DNA of 64,000 bases, taken from assembly GCF_038562415.1 (NCBI RefSeq), contig NZ_JBCFBA010000019.1:1-64000 (forward strand), read 5' to 3'. The notes under the pieces were generated by a model. That model had not been told where the DNA came from and did no database searches. It worked only from the letters and a program-made list of their open reading frames with translations. The position numbers were made by a program, and so were the translations under genes. Origin of the DNA: Solidesulfovibrio sp. (GTDB taxonomy: Bacteria; Desulfobacterota; Desulfovibrionia; Desulfovibrionales; Desulfovibrionaceae). The stretch's first letter is position 1. Each line of letters begins with the position of its first letter. Positions 19,277 to 28,848 of the stretch are shown one piece after another.

Positions 19277-19304
19277 AACGCCGCAGGCGGCTGCCTGCGG
19301 CGTT
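19277..19304 (-). terminator. Intrinsic terminator of the tRNA-Val/tRNA-Asp transcript
   Basis: A perfect 12-base stem AACGCCGCAGGC / GCCTGCGGCGTT encloses a 4-base loop. On the minus strand it is followed by TCGCTTTTCC. It lies 26 bases beyond the tRNA-Asp 3' end. Confidence 0.8.
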
Positions 19305-19330
19305 CATTAAGGGGACTTCCCCTTGGAATC

Positions 19331-19407
19331 TGGCGGGGCCGACGAGACTCGAACTCGCGCCCTCCGACGTGACAGGCCGGCGTTATAACCAGCTTAACTA
19401 CGACCCC
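19331..19407 (-). tRNA. tRNA-Asp (anticodon GTC)
   Basis: The 77-base cloverleaf has a GGGGTCG/CGGCCCC acceptor stem, a D arm, anticodon loop CTGTCAC, a T arm with TTCGAGT, discriminator G73 (an aspartate identity base) and encoded CCA at 19331-19333. It is second in the minus-strand tRNA pair, 9 bases after tRNA-Val. Confidence 0.96.
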
Positions 19408-19416
19408 GCATATCTC

Positions 19417-19492
19417 TGGTAGGCGGAACAGGACTCGAACCTGTGACCCTCGGCTTGTAAGGCCGATGCTCTCCCAGCTGAGCTACCCGCCC
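19417..19492 (-). tRNA. tRNA-Val (anticodon TAC)
   Basis: The 76-base cloverleaf has anticodon loop CTTACAA, D arm TAGCTCAGCTGGGAGAGC, T stem ACAGG/CCTGT and encoded CCA at 19417-19419. The acceptor stem has G:U pairs at both ends. It is the first gene of the tRNA-Val/tRNA-Asp transcript. Confidence 0.96.
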
Positions 19493-19508
19493 GCCCGGCG
19501 AGACACGT

Positions 19509-19537
19509 TATCTACGCATCACCGACCCCACCGTCAA
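19509..19537 (-). promoter_or_regulatory. Vegetative promoter of the tRNA pair
   Basis: On the minus strand TTGACG (19537-19532), a 17-base spacer and TAGATA (19514-19509) lie about 17 bases upstream of the tRNA-Val 5' end. This is a near-consensus sigma-70 spacing and a natural position for a tRNA promoter. Confidence 0.75.
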
Positions 19538-19564
19538 CGACTTTTTGCGCAGCTGGCAATTTTT

Positions 19565-19592
19565 TTGATTTAAAAAGAAATTTCAGTATGAT
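19565..19592 (+). promoter_or_regulatory. Promoter candidate for the alpha/beta hydrolase
   Basis: TTGATT (19565-19570), 16 bases and TATGAT (19587-19592) lie in an AT-rich stretch that stands out from the GC-rich surroundings. It is divergent from the tRNA promoter and about 30 bases upstream of the predicted start codon at 19629. Confidence 0.55.
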
Positions 19593-19628
19593 AGGATGAT
19601 CGACAAGAGACCGTTGCGAGGCGCTCCC

Positions 19629-20495
19629 ATGCTGATGCTCGAACTGCTCCTGTGGCTCGTGGCCGGCGGCATCTGTGTGTTCTCGTTGATAACATATGTA
19701 TTTTACATAATTTTTAGATTAAGGCGGCCTCCGCCGGCGCTGCTGGAGGCGGCCTGCCGCGGCCGTCGGGCCGCCTGTCTGGCCCGGGGGCTGGCCAGCT
19801 CGCTTTTCGCCCTGGCCTGCGTCTGCCTGGCCTATCCCCTGGGGCCGCTGTTCGGGCGCCTGACCTGTCGGCTCGCCACGGGCCGGGGGCCGACGGTCGT
19901 GTGCCTGCACGGGCTTTACCACAATCCGACGGCGTTTTTGGGCCTGCGCCCGGCCCTGGTCCGGGCCGGGCTGCCCCGGGTGGCCTGCCTGGGCTATGCC
20001 AGCCTGGGCGGGGATTTCGAGGCGCTGGCCCGCGGGCTTGCGGCGCGGGTGCGCGCCATGGTCCCCGGGGATACCCCCCTGTGTTTCGTGGGCCACAGCC
20101 TGGGAGGCCTGCTGGCCAGGCGGCTGGCCGCCGAGCCGGACCTGGCCGGGCGCACGTGCGCCGTGGCCACCCTGGGCGCGCCCCACGGCGGCAGCGTCCT
20201 GGCCGCCCTGGCCGTGGGCCGGCTGGGCCGGTCCCTGGCGCCCCGGGGCCCGGTGGCCAGGGCCGTGGCCGGCCTGCCCGATCCGCCGGGCGCGGCGCTG
20301 CTTTCCCTGGCCTCGCCCGTGGACAATCTGGTCGTGCCCCTTTCCGGCCTTTGCCTCGGCCGCGCCGCCTGGCGCGAGGAGGCCACGCCGCCGGTCTCGC
20401 ACATCGCCATGCTCTACCATCCGGCCGTCATCGCCCGGGTCGCCGCCTTCCTGCGGCCCGTGGCCGCGGCGCAATCCGGAGCCGGCAATCCCTAG
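19629..20495 (+). CDS. Membrane-anchored alpha/beta hydrolase (lipase/PGAP1-like)
   Basis: This protein of about 288 residues starts at ATG 19629, 7 bases after GAGG; an upstream in-frame ATG (19596) has no usable site. Two hydrophobic segments (about 3-28 and 50-75) precede the hydrolase core. That core has VVCLHGLYHNPTAF (oxyanion loop), nucleophile elbow FVGHSLGGLLARR, a later acidic region (SPVDNLVV) and a terminal His (PVSHIAML). The family cleaves ester bonds, often lipids. Substrate unknown. A diguanylate cyclase follows 96 bases downstream. Confidence 0.8.
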   Translation: MLMLELLLWLVAGGICVFSLITYVFYIIFRLRRPPPALLEAACRGRRAACLARGLASSLFALACVCLAYPLGPLFGRLTCRLATGRGPTVVCLHGLYHNPTAFLGLRPALVRAGLPRVACLGYASLGGDFEALARGLAARVRAMVPGDTPLCFVGHSLGGLLARRLAAEPDLAGRTCAVATLGAPHGGSVLAALAVGRLGRSLAPRGPVARAVAGLPDPPGAALLSLASPVDNLVVPLSGLCLGRAAWREEATPPVSHIAMLYHPAVIARVAAFLRPVAAAQSGAGNP

Positions 20496-20591
20496 GGGCG
20501 GCGGCAACGGCAACGGCGTTGCGCGCGACGGCCGAGTCGGGGTAGGAAGGATGACGCCCGCCGTTACGGGGCATCCCCGCAAGGAGAGCCC

Positions 20592-22139
20592 ATGACGCAT
20601 CACGGACCGCCGCGTATCGGCTTCCGCTCGTGGCTTGTGCTGTTGGCCCTGCTGGCCGCCGTGCCCATGACGCTTTTTTCCGTGCTGACCTTGCTGATCG
20701 TCATGGAGCGGCAGCGCGAGGCGGAAAATGTCGCCCTGACGCACCGGGCCGAGGCCGTGGCCGGGACCCTGGACCGGCACCTGGCGGCGCGGGCCTCTTT
20801 GCTGGCGGCCATCGCCCATGGCGACGCCGCCCGGCAGGGCGACATCCAAGGGCTGTACGCCCATGCCGCCCGCCTGGCGCCCTATGAAGCGGGGCTCGAG
20901 GCCATCGCGCTGATCGACCGGACCGGGGCCATCCTTTTCAGCACCCAATACCCTTACGGCGAAACACTGCCCGACAGCCACGATTCGGCCGGGGTCAGGC
21001 GGATCATCGAAACCGGCCAGGCCATGGTATCGGGGCCGTTCGTGGGGGCGCTTTCGCCGCAACCCCTTGTCGCCCTGGGCGTTCCCGTGTTCGTGGCGGG
21101 CAGGCCCCGCTACGCCCTGCGGGCCATGACCCCGGTGAGCGAACTGAAGGCCTTGCTGGAACAGCAGCGGCTGCCCCGGGACTGGTCCGTGTCCGTCATG
21201 GCCGGTGAAACGGTGATCGCTTCCCGCGATGCCGCCGGCGAGGACGGAGCGCCGGGGCGGGGCGAGGCCGTGACGGCCGACGAGGGTGGGGCGGACCCGG
21301 ACGACGCGGCGGCTTTTCCGCCGCTGGTCCTGACGCGGGCCGCGGTGGGGGATTGGGGCTGGACGGTGGTGGTGGCCGTGCCGGAGGAGGCTTTTGTCCG
21401 GCCGCTGCGCCAGATGCTGGGGCGCTTCGGCGTGGGCGGGCTTTTGTGTCTGCTTTTCGGGCTGGCCGCGTCGCTGTGGCTGGCCCGGCGGCTCGATCGC
21501 GACGTCAACGCCCTGGCCGTGGCCTCGGCCGCCCTGGCCACCGGCGAACGCCCGTACGACGAGGGCGTCATCATCCGGGAAATGGGCGAGGTCCGGGCCT
21601 GCCTGCTGGCGGCCCGGGACCGCGAGGAGCAGGCGCTCACCGATCCCCTCACCGGCCTGCCGGCCCGGGCCAGGTTCAAGGAACTGGCCGAAAAGCTGGA
21701 GAGCCAGGCGCGAAACGACCCCGGGCTCGGCCTGGCGGTCCTTTTTGTCGATCTCGACGGCTTCAAGCGGGTCAACGACGTCCACGGCCACGAACAGGGC
21801 GACCGGGTGCTGGCCGAAACGGCCCGGGTGCTGCGCCGCAACATCCGCGAAACGGACGTGGCCGGCCGGATCGGCGGGGACGAATTCGTGGTCTGCCTGG
21901 TAGCGCCCGTCGGGCAGGTGCGCGAGGCGGCCGAGGCCCTGGCCGGCCGTCTCGTTCCCGGCGTCGCCGCCATCGGCTACGGCCTGGGGTGCAGCCTCGG
22001 CGTTTCGGTCTGCCGCACCTGCACCCCCAGCCTCAAGCGCGCCCTGGAGCTGGCCGACGCGGCCATGTACGAGGCCAAGCGCCTGGGCAAGAACCGCTAC
22101 GTCCTGCACGAGGACACGACCCGGGAGGGGCCGGCTTAG
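20592..22139 (+). CDS. Diguanylate cyclase with periplasmic Cache domain
   Basis: This 515-residue membrane enzyme makes c-di-GMP from two GTP. Membrane segment 1 is at about 14-38. A periplasmic dCache-like sensor (40-265) has GLEAIALIDRTGAILFSTQYP, and membrane segment 2 is at about 278-298. The C-terminal GGDEF domain (about 345-505) starts with DPLTGLPARARF and has an intact active site GGDEF. The inhibitory RxxD site (RETD) lies five residues before it, so product feedback inhibition is likely. Its 3' end overlaps the convergent PilT-type gene by 4 bases. Confidence 0.93.
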   Translation: MTHHGPPRIGFRSWLVLLALLAAVPMTLFSVLTLLIVMERQREAENVALTHRAEAVAGTLDRHLAARASLLAAIAHGDAARQGDIQGLYAHAARLAPYEAGLEAIALIDRTGAILFSTQYPYGETLPDSHDSAGVRRIIETGQAMVSGPFVGALSPQPLVALGVPVFVAGRPRYALRAMTPVSELKALLEQQRLPRDWSVSVMAGETVIASRDAAGEDGAPGRGEAVTADEGGADPDDAAAFPPLVLTRAAVGDWGWTVVVAVPEEAFVRPLRQMLGRFGVGGLLCLLFGLAASLWLARRLDRDVNALAVASAALATGERPYDEGVIIREMGEVRACLLAARDREEQALTDPLTGLPARARFKELAEKLESQARNDPGLGLAVLFVDLDGFKRVNDVHGHEQGDRVLAETARVLRRNIRETDVAGRIGGDEFVVCLVAPVGQVREAAEALAGRLVPGVAAIGYGLGCSLGVSVCRTCTPSLKRALELADAAMYEAKRLGKNRYVLHEDTTREGPA

Positions 22140-23371
22140 GACATGCCCCGGCGCATCTGTTCCACGAGTTCCTCCAGGGGCATTTCGTCGTCGATGCGGT
22201 AGGGGCCGGCCGCGCCCGGGTCCTCGTGGGCCGGGGGCGGCGGCGGGGGCGCCGCGGCGGACAGCGGGGGCTGCCGCGTTTCCATGGGCCGCCCCTGTGG
22301 CGGCTGGGGCGGCATTTCCACGGGGCGTACGTGCGGCGGCGCGCTCTGGCCCGGCCGGAAGGCCACGGTCGGCGGCGTGAGGTGGGTTTTTTTATCCAGG
22401 AAATCCTCGCGGTAGCGGTCGAAGGTGAACATGCCCTCGCCCCGGCCGGCCTGCATGATGCTTTCGAGTTGGTTGAGGCGGCTTTCCCGGATGAGGTTCT
22501 TGACCGAATTGTTGGTGCGCAAAATGGCCATGACCGGGGCGCGAAAGCCCACCCGGGGCAGGACCTCCATGCGCTGCACCACCACCGCCCCCAGGCTCGA
22601 GGCGATCTGCGCCCGGGCGAAATCCTGGGACCCTTCGCCGAAGGCGTTGCACAGCCGCAGGATCGCCTCCTCGGGCGTGCCGGCGTGGAGCGTGGCGATG
22701 ACCAGGTGGCCGGCCTCGGCGGCGTTGATGGTCAGGCGCATGGTTTCCGGGTCGCGCAGCTCCCCCACCATGATCACGTCGGCGTCCTCGCGCAGCACGT
22801 CCTGCAACCCCTGCTCGAAGCTCGGGAAATGGGCGTCGAGCTCCCGCTGGTCCATCAGCGCCTTGTCCGAGAAGAAGCGGTATTCGATGGGGTCTTCCAG
22901 GGTGATGACGTGGGCCGAGCGGGTCTGGTTGATCTCGCGGATCATGGCCGCGATGGTGGTGGACTTGCCGTTGCCCGTGGGGCCGCAGATGAGGATCAAG
23001 CCGTGGTGCAGGGAGCACAGCTCGCGAAGCGACGGATGGATGTTTAAGGACTCGAAGTCCGGCACCCGCGACGGCAGGAAGCGCACGGCCAGGCCCAGGC
23101 CGTCGGCGGAGTAGAAGGCGTTGAGGCGCATTTGCGCGTCCTGGAGGTAGGTGGAGAAGTCCACGGACCAGCGCTCGGCCAGCTGGCGGCGCTGGCGCTC
23201 GGTGGTGATGCGGCGCATGAGCTCTTCCATGTCGGCGGCGTCGAAGATGATCTCCCGCTGGAAGTGCAGCTGGCCGTTCTTGCGCACGGCCACGGGCTGG
23301 CCGGTGCGGATGTGCAGGTCGGTGATGCCGTTTTTGACGCAGGTGCTGACGAGTCGGGCGAATTTTTCCAT
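22136..23371 (-). CDS. PilT/PilU-type twitching motility ATPase with proline-rich tail
   Basis: This protein of about 411 residues is a hexameric secretion-type ATPase related to those that retract type IV pili. It shows Walker A GPTGNGKSTT, an Asp box ITLEDPIEYRF, Walker B DADVIMVGELRDPE and His box GHLVIATLHAGTPEEAI. Residues beyond about 325 form an unusual proline/glutamine-rich extension ending in EELVEQMRRGMS. No other pilus gene is nearby. The start may be ATG 23371 or GTG 23386; the latter overlaps the stop of the macroglobulin gene as GTGA, which would couple translation. Confidence 0.85.
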   Translation of the reverse strand: MEKFARLVSTCVKNGITDLHIRTGQPVAVRKNGQLHFQREIIFDAADMEELMRRITTERQRRQLAERWSVDFSTYLQDAQMRLNAFYSADGLGLAVRFLPSRVPDFESLNIHPSLRELCSLHHGLILICGPTGNGKSTTIAAMIREINQTRSAHVITLEDPIEYRFFSDKALMDQRELDAHFPSFEQGLQDVLREDADVIMVGELRDPETMRLTINAAEAGHLVIATLHAGTPEEAILRLCNAFGEGSQDFARAQIASSLGAVVVQRMEVLPRVGFRAPVMAILRTNNSVKNLIRESRLNQLESIMQAGRGEGMFTFDRYREDFLDKKTHLTPPTVAFRPGQSAPPHVRPVEMPPQPPQGRPMETRQPPLSAAAPPPPPPAHEDPGAAGPYRIDDEMPLEELVEQMRRGMS

Positions 23372-23382
23372 GGGTGTCTTGG

Positions 23383-26300
23383 TCACTTGACCGCGGTCGT
23401 GACGGCCAGCTTGGAGATGGGGCCGCCGGCGCGCAGTTCCGGGGCGTACATGGCCTCGGCCTGGGCTGGCGGCACGGTGAAGCTGCCCGGCGTGACGGCC
23501 CGAAGCAGGGCATAGGACACGTGCCATTTGTCGTCCGGCAAGTCGAGGAAGGACAGCGTGCGGTCGTCGCGCATGTCGAGGTAGGCCGGCGCGGCGTCCT
23601 CGCCACCCGACTCCATCCAGGGCAGGCGTTCGGTGGTGGCGAGCCTCGGGTTTTCCACCTCGAGCCCGGCCGGCAGCAGGTTTTCCAGCACCACGTTGGC
23701 AACAGGCCCCTTGGTCGCCCGCACGGCCAGCCTGGCCACCACCAGCGCCCCCTGGGGCAGGGTGACGTCGGCGGGAAGCGGCGTGCCGTCGCGGGAAAGA
23801 AACGTCCGCTCCACGGCCAGGCCGGCCGACTGGGGCGCGTAGGCGGCCGGGGTGGGCACGGCCCGGGTGCGTACGCTATAGGAGCAGGCCCCGGGTTCGA
23901 AGCCCTCCTCCACGGCGATGCGCAGGTCGCCCGCTTGCGGCAGGCCGCGAAGGCTGAGGACCTTGTCGCTGGAGAAATCCGACAGCAGGCCCGTGCCGGC
24001 GTAGAGCAGGCCCGAGAAGGGTTTTTTCGCCTGCTGGCGGGCATAGAACTTGCCCAGGGCCAGCAGCGCGAAGGCGTTTTCCTGGGTCGAGGGATAGGGT
24101 TCGCCCTCGAGCAGCCGGCCCACCTCCACGGCCAGGCTGCCGAGGCGCGGATCGGACGGCGCGGCGTCGAGCAGGGCGGACAGGAACAAGGCCTTGTCGC
24201 GCAGCGGCGAGGACAGGTTGCCGCCGGTCTGCTTGGGCGTCTCCCCGGCCGGGATGGGGCCGGAGACCAGGGTGTCGGCGGCCCGGGCGTTGCCCACGGC
24301 GGCGTAGGCCGCGCCGAGCAACCCCCTGGCCTCGGGCGGCAGGGACTTGGACCGGGTGTCGCGCAGGTTGTCCATGGCCCCGATGTCGGCCCGGCCGGCC
24401 TTGGCCTGGACGAACAGGGCATAGGCGGCCAGCGTCAGGCCGTCCGGGCTGGCCAGGTCGGCCTGGCGGCCGGTCTCGCCGGCGAAGGACAGGGCCTGGG
24501 ACAGCACGCCCTGGTCCACGGGATGGCCGGCCCCTCTCGCCTCGGCCAGGAAATGGGCGGCGTAGAGGCTCATCCAGGCTTGGGGCGTGTCCCCGCCGGG
24601 CCACATGGAAAAACCGCCGTTGTAGAGCTGCATGCCGGTCACGCGCCGGATGGCCGACTGGGCCATGGCCTGCGGCGTCTGGCCCTCGAAGGCGCCGGGG
24701 TCGAGGGCCCGGGCCAGGTCGGCGAAATAGAGCAGCGGAAAGGCCCGCGAGACGGTCTGCTCCAGGCAGCCGTAGGGATAGGCCAGAAGGGCCTTGAGGT
24801 TGCCGGTGAAGCGGATGAGCGGGAACCGGCCCACGGTGACGTCGAGTTTGGCCGTGCCGGGCACGAATTCGCCCGAGACCAGTTCCGGCACGGTGAGGCT
24901 GGCCGTCTCCAGGGCGCCGGAACGCACGGTGGTGCGGGGGGGAAGCGGCGAGCGCACGGGGATGCGGGCCGTGTCGGCCGAGGCCTCGCCGTTGCCGGAA
25001 ACGGCCACGGACAGTTCGGCCACGCCTTCGGCCTCGCCGGCCGTCACCGGAAAGGACACCGTGGCGGCGGCGCCGGCGGCGATGGTGGGGCTGCGCGTGG
25101 GTTCGGCCACGCGCACCGGCCCGGCGGCGGTCAGGGACACCGTGAAGGTGCCGGGTTTGCCGGTGTCGTTGCGCACCGTGACCGGGATGTCGGCCGCGTC
25201 GCCGAAGGCCAGGAAGCGCGGGAAGGACGGCAGGAGCACCAGCGGGCTTTTGACGAGCGTTTTGGCCTCGGCCGCGGCGAACCGGCGGCCGGACAGGCCG
25301 GCGGCCATGAGCCGGACCTGGCCCTGGAATTCCGGGATGTCGAAGGAGATCCTGGCCTTGCCCGAGGCGCCGACGGTCACCGGGCCGGACCAGAAGGCCA
25401 CGGTGCGAAGGGCCGGGCTCTGGGAGCGCACGAAGTTGGACAGGTCCTCCAGCGAATCGCCGCCGCCGGCCAGGGCCTTGCCCATCACGGGCGGCACCTC
25501 GGGCAAAAGCAGCGAGAAGGTGTCGAAGGTCTCCACCTGCAACTGGCGCTTGGCATAGAAAAAGGCGAAGGGGTCGGGCGTTTTCTGGGCCACGAGCTGG
25601 AGGATGCCCTCGTCCACGGCGGCGACCGTGACGATGCTGCCGGCCGGAGCCGAGACCTCGGCCGTGAGCTTGCCGCCCGGGCGCATGGAGGCGGGGGCGG
25701 CGATGGCCAGGGGCAGTTTGCCCGAGGCCCGGTCCACGGCCATGGGCGCCGCGCCGTACGCCCGCGAGGGCGATTCGGGCGTGACGTCGCCGACCTTCTT
25801 GACCAGGGTGGCGGTCACGTAGACCCCGGGCATGTATTCGGGCTTGACCGGAATGGCGATCTCGCCGGTGTTGCCGGCCAGGGGCACGACCTGGACGTCG
25901 TGGACGCCCGAGCCCTCCACGGTCACCAGCAGCTTGCCGGCGAACGGGGCGCGCACCTGGAAGCGGGCGGTCTCGCCCGAGGCGTATTCGGCCTTGTCGG
26001 GCTTGAGTTCCAGCCGGGCCGGGTTCTCCACGGCCCAGGGCGAATAGCCGAAACCGCCGGCGTAGAATTCCAGTTGGGTGGAGGCGCCGGTTTCCGGGTC
26101 CGAAAGGACCAGCCGGTAGCTGCCGAAGGTGGGCGCGGTGAAGTTGGCGTTGCCCTTGCCGCCCTTGGCCGCAAGCGTCCTGGTTTCCACGACCTTGGGG
26201 TCGCGCACGGATTCGTAGGTAAACGCGCCGTCCGGGTTTTTGCGCAGCACCGTCTGCCAGGCGTCGCGGTACAGCGTGGCCGACAGTTCCGCCGTGTCCA

Positions 26301-28848
26301 CGAGCTTGCCGTCCGGGGCGACGACCACGTAGTCGAAGCGCATGGGCTTGCCGGGCGTGGCCGCGTCGCTGGCCAGGCGCTTGAGGCCGGGATAGGCGGC
26401 GTAGACGTGGACCGGCAGGCGCGCCAGGCCGGTCACGCCCCGGCCGCCGCCCTCGCGCACCCGGGCGGTGAAGATGGCCTCCAGGGCCGCCGGGGGCGAG
26501 AGGTCCTCGGGCAGGCCGGCCTCGAAACGGGCCAGGCCCTCGGCGTCGAGGTTGCCGGTTTCCTGGAGGATTTCCGTGTCCTCGAAGCTGCGCTCCGGGT
26601 CGCCGAAGACGTAGTCGGCATAGCCCTTGGGGGCGAACGGGGCCTTGATGAGGCGCACCTTGGCCTCCACGGGCAAATCCGCGCCCGGCGCGCCGAACAG
26701 GTAGCGGCCGTTGACCGTAAACGGCAGGCTCTGGCCCGGCTCGGCCGCTTCCTCGCCGGCCTTGACCGCGACGCTCACGCGGTCGGGCACGAACTCCTCG
26801 ACCTGGAAGCGGTACTGGCCGATGACGGTTTCGCCGACCACGAGTTCCAGGGTGTAGGCGCCGGTCAGGGACTGGGTCGGCAGGGCCTGGCGCAGGCTGA
26901 CCATGCCCTCGGCCCCGGTGACCACGGCCTGCTCGCCGATCTTGCGGCCCTGGGGATCGTTGAGCTTGATGGTCACGGGCATGGACGGCGGCAGGCCCAG
27001 GCGGGCGTCGCGCACCACGGCCAGGCCTTCCAGGGTTTCGCCCGGGCGGTAGATGTCGCGTTCGCCGTAGAGAAAGGCCGTGTAGCCGGCCGTGGGCAGG
27101 ACCGCGCCCGAGACGTCCAGGCCCGTGGTGTCCACCCGGAAGCGTTCGTAAAGCAGGTAGCTGACGTCGGCGCCTTTTTGCACGACGATGAGGTAGGGCC
27201 GCTTGTCGCCGAGGATCTTGGGCGGCACCTTGGCCGTGAACAGCCCGCGTTCGTCGGTCGTGCCGGCGGCCAGTTCCTGGTTCTGGTAGGACAGCACCTT
27301 GACGCCGGCCCCGGCCACGGGGGCCAGGCTGGTGTAGGAGGCGGCCCAGACGAGCAGGTCGCCCTGGCCCTGCTTGGCCACGAGGCCGATGTCCGTGACC
27401 AGGACGTAGCGCTGGGCGCCCTGGAACTTGCCGGGCACGGTCAGGGCGACGCGGTACAGGCCCGGCTCGTGGCCCTGGATGTACTTCTCCAGGTTGACGG
27501 GGGTGGTCACCGAGGCATTGTTCTTGTAGCGCAGGGGAATGCGTTCGCTGACGATGCGGTCGCCGAAGCTCGTATTGACGGAGCCGCCGCCGTAGTCGTC
27601 GTCGAAGACGGAATAATCCGTGGCGAAGAAGGGAAAGAGGTTGTTGAAATAGACCCGGTCGATGGACAGTTCCGCCGCGTTGGTGTTGATGCTTTTGATC
27701 GCCAGGTTCTTGTAGCCGTTTCGCGACAGGAACATGCCCTGGTCCTTGAAGTCGACCGTCGGCTCCAGGTCCGGGATGCGCACGACGCGGCTGGCCGTTT
27801 CGTCCAGAACCGCGCCGTCGCCGGCCGTGAGCCCCTTGTCCACGGTGACGGTGTATTCCCGGCCGGGCTCGAATTCGCCGCTGACCAGCAGGTCCGCGCC
27901 GTCGGCGGAAAGGGTCGTCTCCACCCCGGGGTCGATGGTGATACGGCCGGCGGCCGCGTCATCGGCCGGCACGGGCGTGGAAAAGGCCAACCGGATCGTG
28001 GCCGCGCCTTCCTCGGAGGCGGCCTTGACGTCGCGCAGCCGCAGGTGCGGGTCCAGGGCCACGGGAATGACGGCCACGGCCTCGCGGGCCAGGGGCACGT
28101 CGCCTTTTTCCGGCCGCAGCCCCGTGGTGACGGCCACCTTCACGTCGCGCTGCTGGGCGGTCTTGGCGATGGGGTCCGAGACGAAGCCGATCTTTTTGGA
28201 GGGATAGGTGGTGGTGAGCGACACGGCCACGGGCTTGTCCGGCGAGTTCGGGTCGAGCAGGGCGATGTGGTCGGCCAGGGCCTTGGGGTCCACGTTGCGG
28301 TTGAACACCGCCTCGCCCCGCACCACGACCATGGCTCCGCCCTCGGGAGCCGGTTCGAGATGGGCGGTCAGGCGCGTGGCCTCGAAGGCGCCGAAGGCGG
28401 TCTTCCAGACGTCCTGGCCGGTGAGCGCCTGGGGCGGGGACAGGAAATCGGCGCCCGTAAAGGACAGCGTGTAGGTCGTGGCCTGGGCGAAGCCGTCCTT
28501 GGGCGTGAACCGCAGCATCCAGGGCGACACCCAGGTCCATTGGCCGGCGATGGCCGGTTCCAGCCTGGCCGGCGGGGCCTTGGGCGCGGAGCCCTCCACC
28601 GCCCCGGCCACGGGACGGTCGAAGGCCGCCAGGAGGTAGCGGCCGCGCTCGGGGTCCATGCCCACGCCGATGACGCGCACGGCCTCGGCGCCCGGGGCCG
28701 GGGCCGCCGCCTGGGGCGTGGCCGGCGCCGGGGCGGGCGCGGGCCGTCGGACCAGCAGGACGAATTCCCCCAGGGCGATGCACAAAAGGACAAGGATCAG
28801 AATGTCTTTGAGGCGCGAGCGCGGCGTGCCGGGTTGCGTGTTGTCCAT
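23383..28848 (-). CDS. Bacterial alpha-2-macroglobulin with thioester motif
   Basis: This 1821-residue protein starts at ATG 28848 behind GGGAGGG. One membrane segment (about 15-35) anchors it in the inner membrane instead of a lipobox. A proline/alanine linker is followed by macroglobulin repeats and an MG2-like domain with YLFGERDIYRPGETLEGLAVV. A bait-like region follows, then the A2M domain and the thioester helical domain with CLEQ (Cys1361, Gln1364) in the motif YPYGCLEQTVSR. Such proteins trap proteases in the periplasm. A pbpC gene, the usual partner, is not present; a PilT-type gene follows instead. Confidence 0.92.
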   Translation of the reverse strand: MDNTQPGTPRSRLKDILILVLLCIALGEFVLLVRRPAPAPAPATPQAAAPAPGAEAVRVIGVGMDPERGRYLLAAFDRPVAGAVEGSAPKAPPARLEPAIAGQWTWVSPWMLRFTPKDGFAQATTYTLSFTGADFLSPPQALTGQDVWKTAFGAFEATRLTAHLEPAPEGGAMVVVRGEAVFNRNVDPKALADHIALLDPNSPDKPVAVSLTTTYPSKKIGFVSDPIAKTAQQRDVKVAVTTGLRPEKGDVPLAREAVAVIPVALDPHLRLRDVKAASEEGAATIRLAFSTPVPADDAAAGRITIDPGVETTLSADGADLLVSGEFEPGREYTVTVDKGLTAGDGAVLDETASRVVRIPDLEPTVDFKDQGMFLSRNGYKNLAIKSINTNAAELSIDRVYFNNLFPFFATDYSVFDDDYGGGSVNTSFGDRIVSERIPLRYKNNASVTTPVNLEKYIQGHEPGLYRVALTVPGKFQGAQRYVLVTDIGLVAKQGQGDLLVWAASYTSLAPVAGAGVKVLSYQNQELAAGTTDERGLFTAKVPPKILGDKRPYLIVVQKGADVSYLLYERFRVDTTGLDVSGAVLPTAGYTAFLYGERDIYRPGETLEGLAVVRDARLGLPPSMPVTIKLNDPQGRKIGEQAVVTGAEGMVSLRQALPTQSLTGAYTLELVVGETVIGQYRFQVEEFVPDRVSVAVKAGEEAAEPGQSLPFTVNGRYLFGAPGADLPVEAKVRLIKAPFAPKGYADYVFGDPERSFEDTEILQETGNLDAEGLARFEAGLPEDLSPPAALEAIFTARVREGGGRGVTGLARLPVHVYAAYPGLKRLASDAATPGKPMRFDYVVVAPDGKLVDTAELSATLYRDAWQTVLRKNPDGAFTYESVRDPKVVETRTLAAKGGKGNANFTAPTFGSYRLVLSDPETGASTQLEFYAGGFGYSPWAVENPARLELKPDKAEYASGETARFQVRAPFAGKLLVTVEGSGVHDVQVVPLAGNTGEIAIPVKPEYMPGVYVTATLVKKVGDVTPESPSRAYGAAPMAVDRASGKLPLAIAAPASMRPGGKLTAEVSAPAGSIVTVAAVDEGILQLVAQKTPDPFAFFYAKRQLQVETFDTFSLLLPEVPPVMGKALAGGGDSLEDLSNFVRSQSPALRTVAFWSGPVTVGASGKARISFDIPEFQGQVRLMAAGLSGRRFAAAEAKTLVKSPLVLLPSFPRFLAFGDAADIPVTVRNDTGKPGTFTVSLTAAGPVRVAEPTRSPTIAAGAAATVSFPVTAGEAEGVAELSVAVSGNGEASADTARIPVRSPLPPRTTVRSGALETASLTVPELVSGEFVPGTAKLDVTVGRFPLIRFTGNLKALLAYPYGCLEQTVSRAFPLLYFADLARALDPGAFEGQTPQAMAQSAIRRVTGMQLYNGGFSMWPGGDTPQAWMSLYAAHFLAEARGAGHPVDQGVLSQALSFAGETGRQADLASPDGLTLAAYALFVQAKAGRADIGAMDNLRDTRSKSLPPEARGLLGAAYAAVGNARAADTLVSGPIPAGETPKQTGGNLSSPLRDKALFLSALLDAAPSDPRLGSLAVEVGRLLEGEPYPSTQENAFALLALGKFYARQQAKKPFSGLLYAGTGLLSDFSSDKVLSLRGLPQAGDLRIAVEEGFEPGACSYSVRTRAVPTPAAYAPQSAGLAVERTFLSRDGTPLPADVTLPQGALVVARLAVRATKGPVANVVLENLLPAGLEVENPRLATTERLPWMESGGEDAAPAYLDMRDDRTLSFLDLPDDKWHVSYALLRAVTPGSFTVPPAQAEAMYAPELRAGGPISKLAVTTAVK

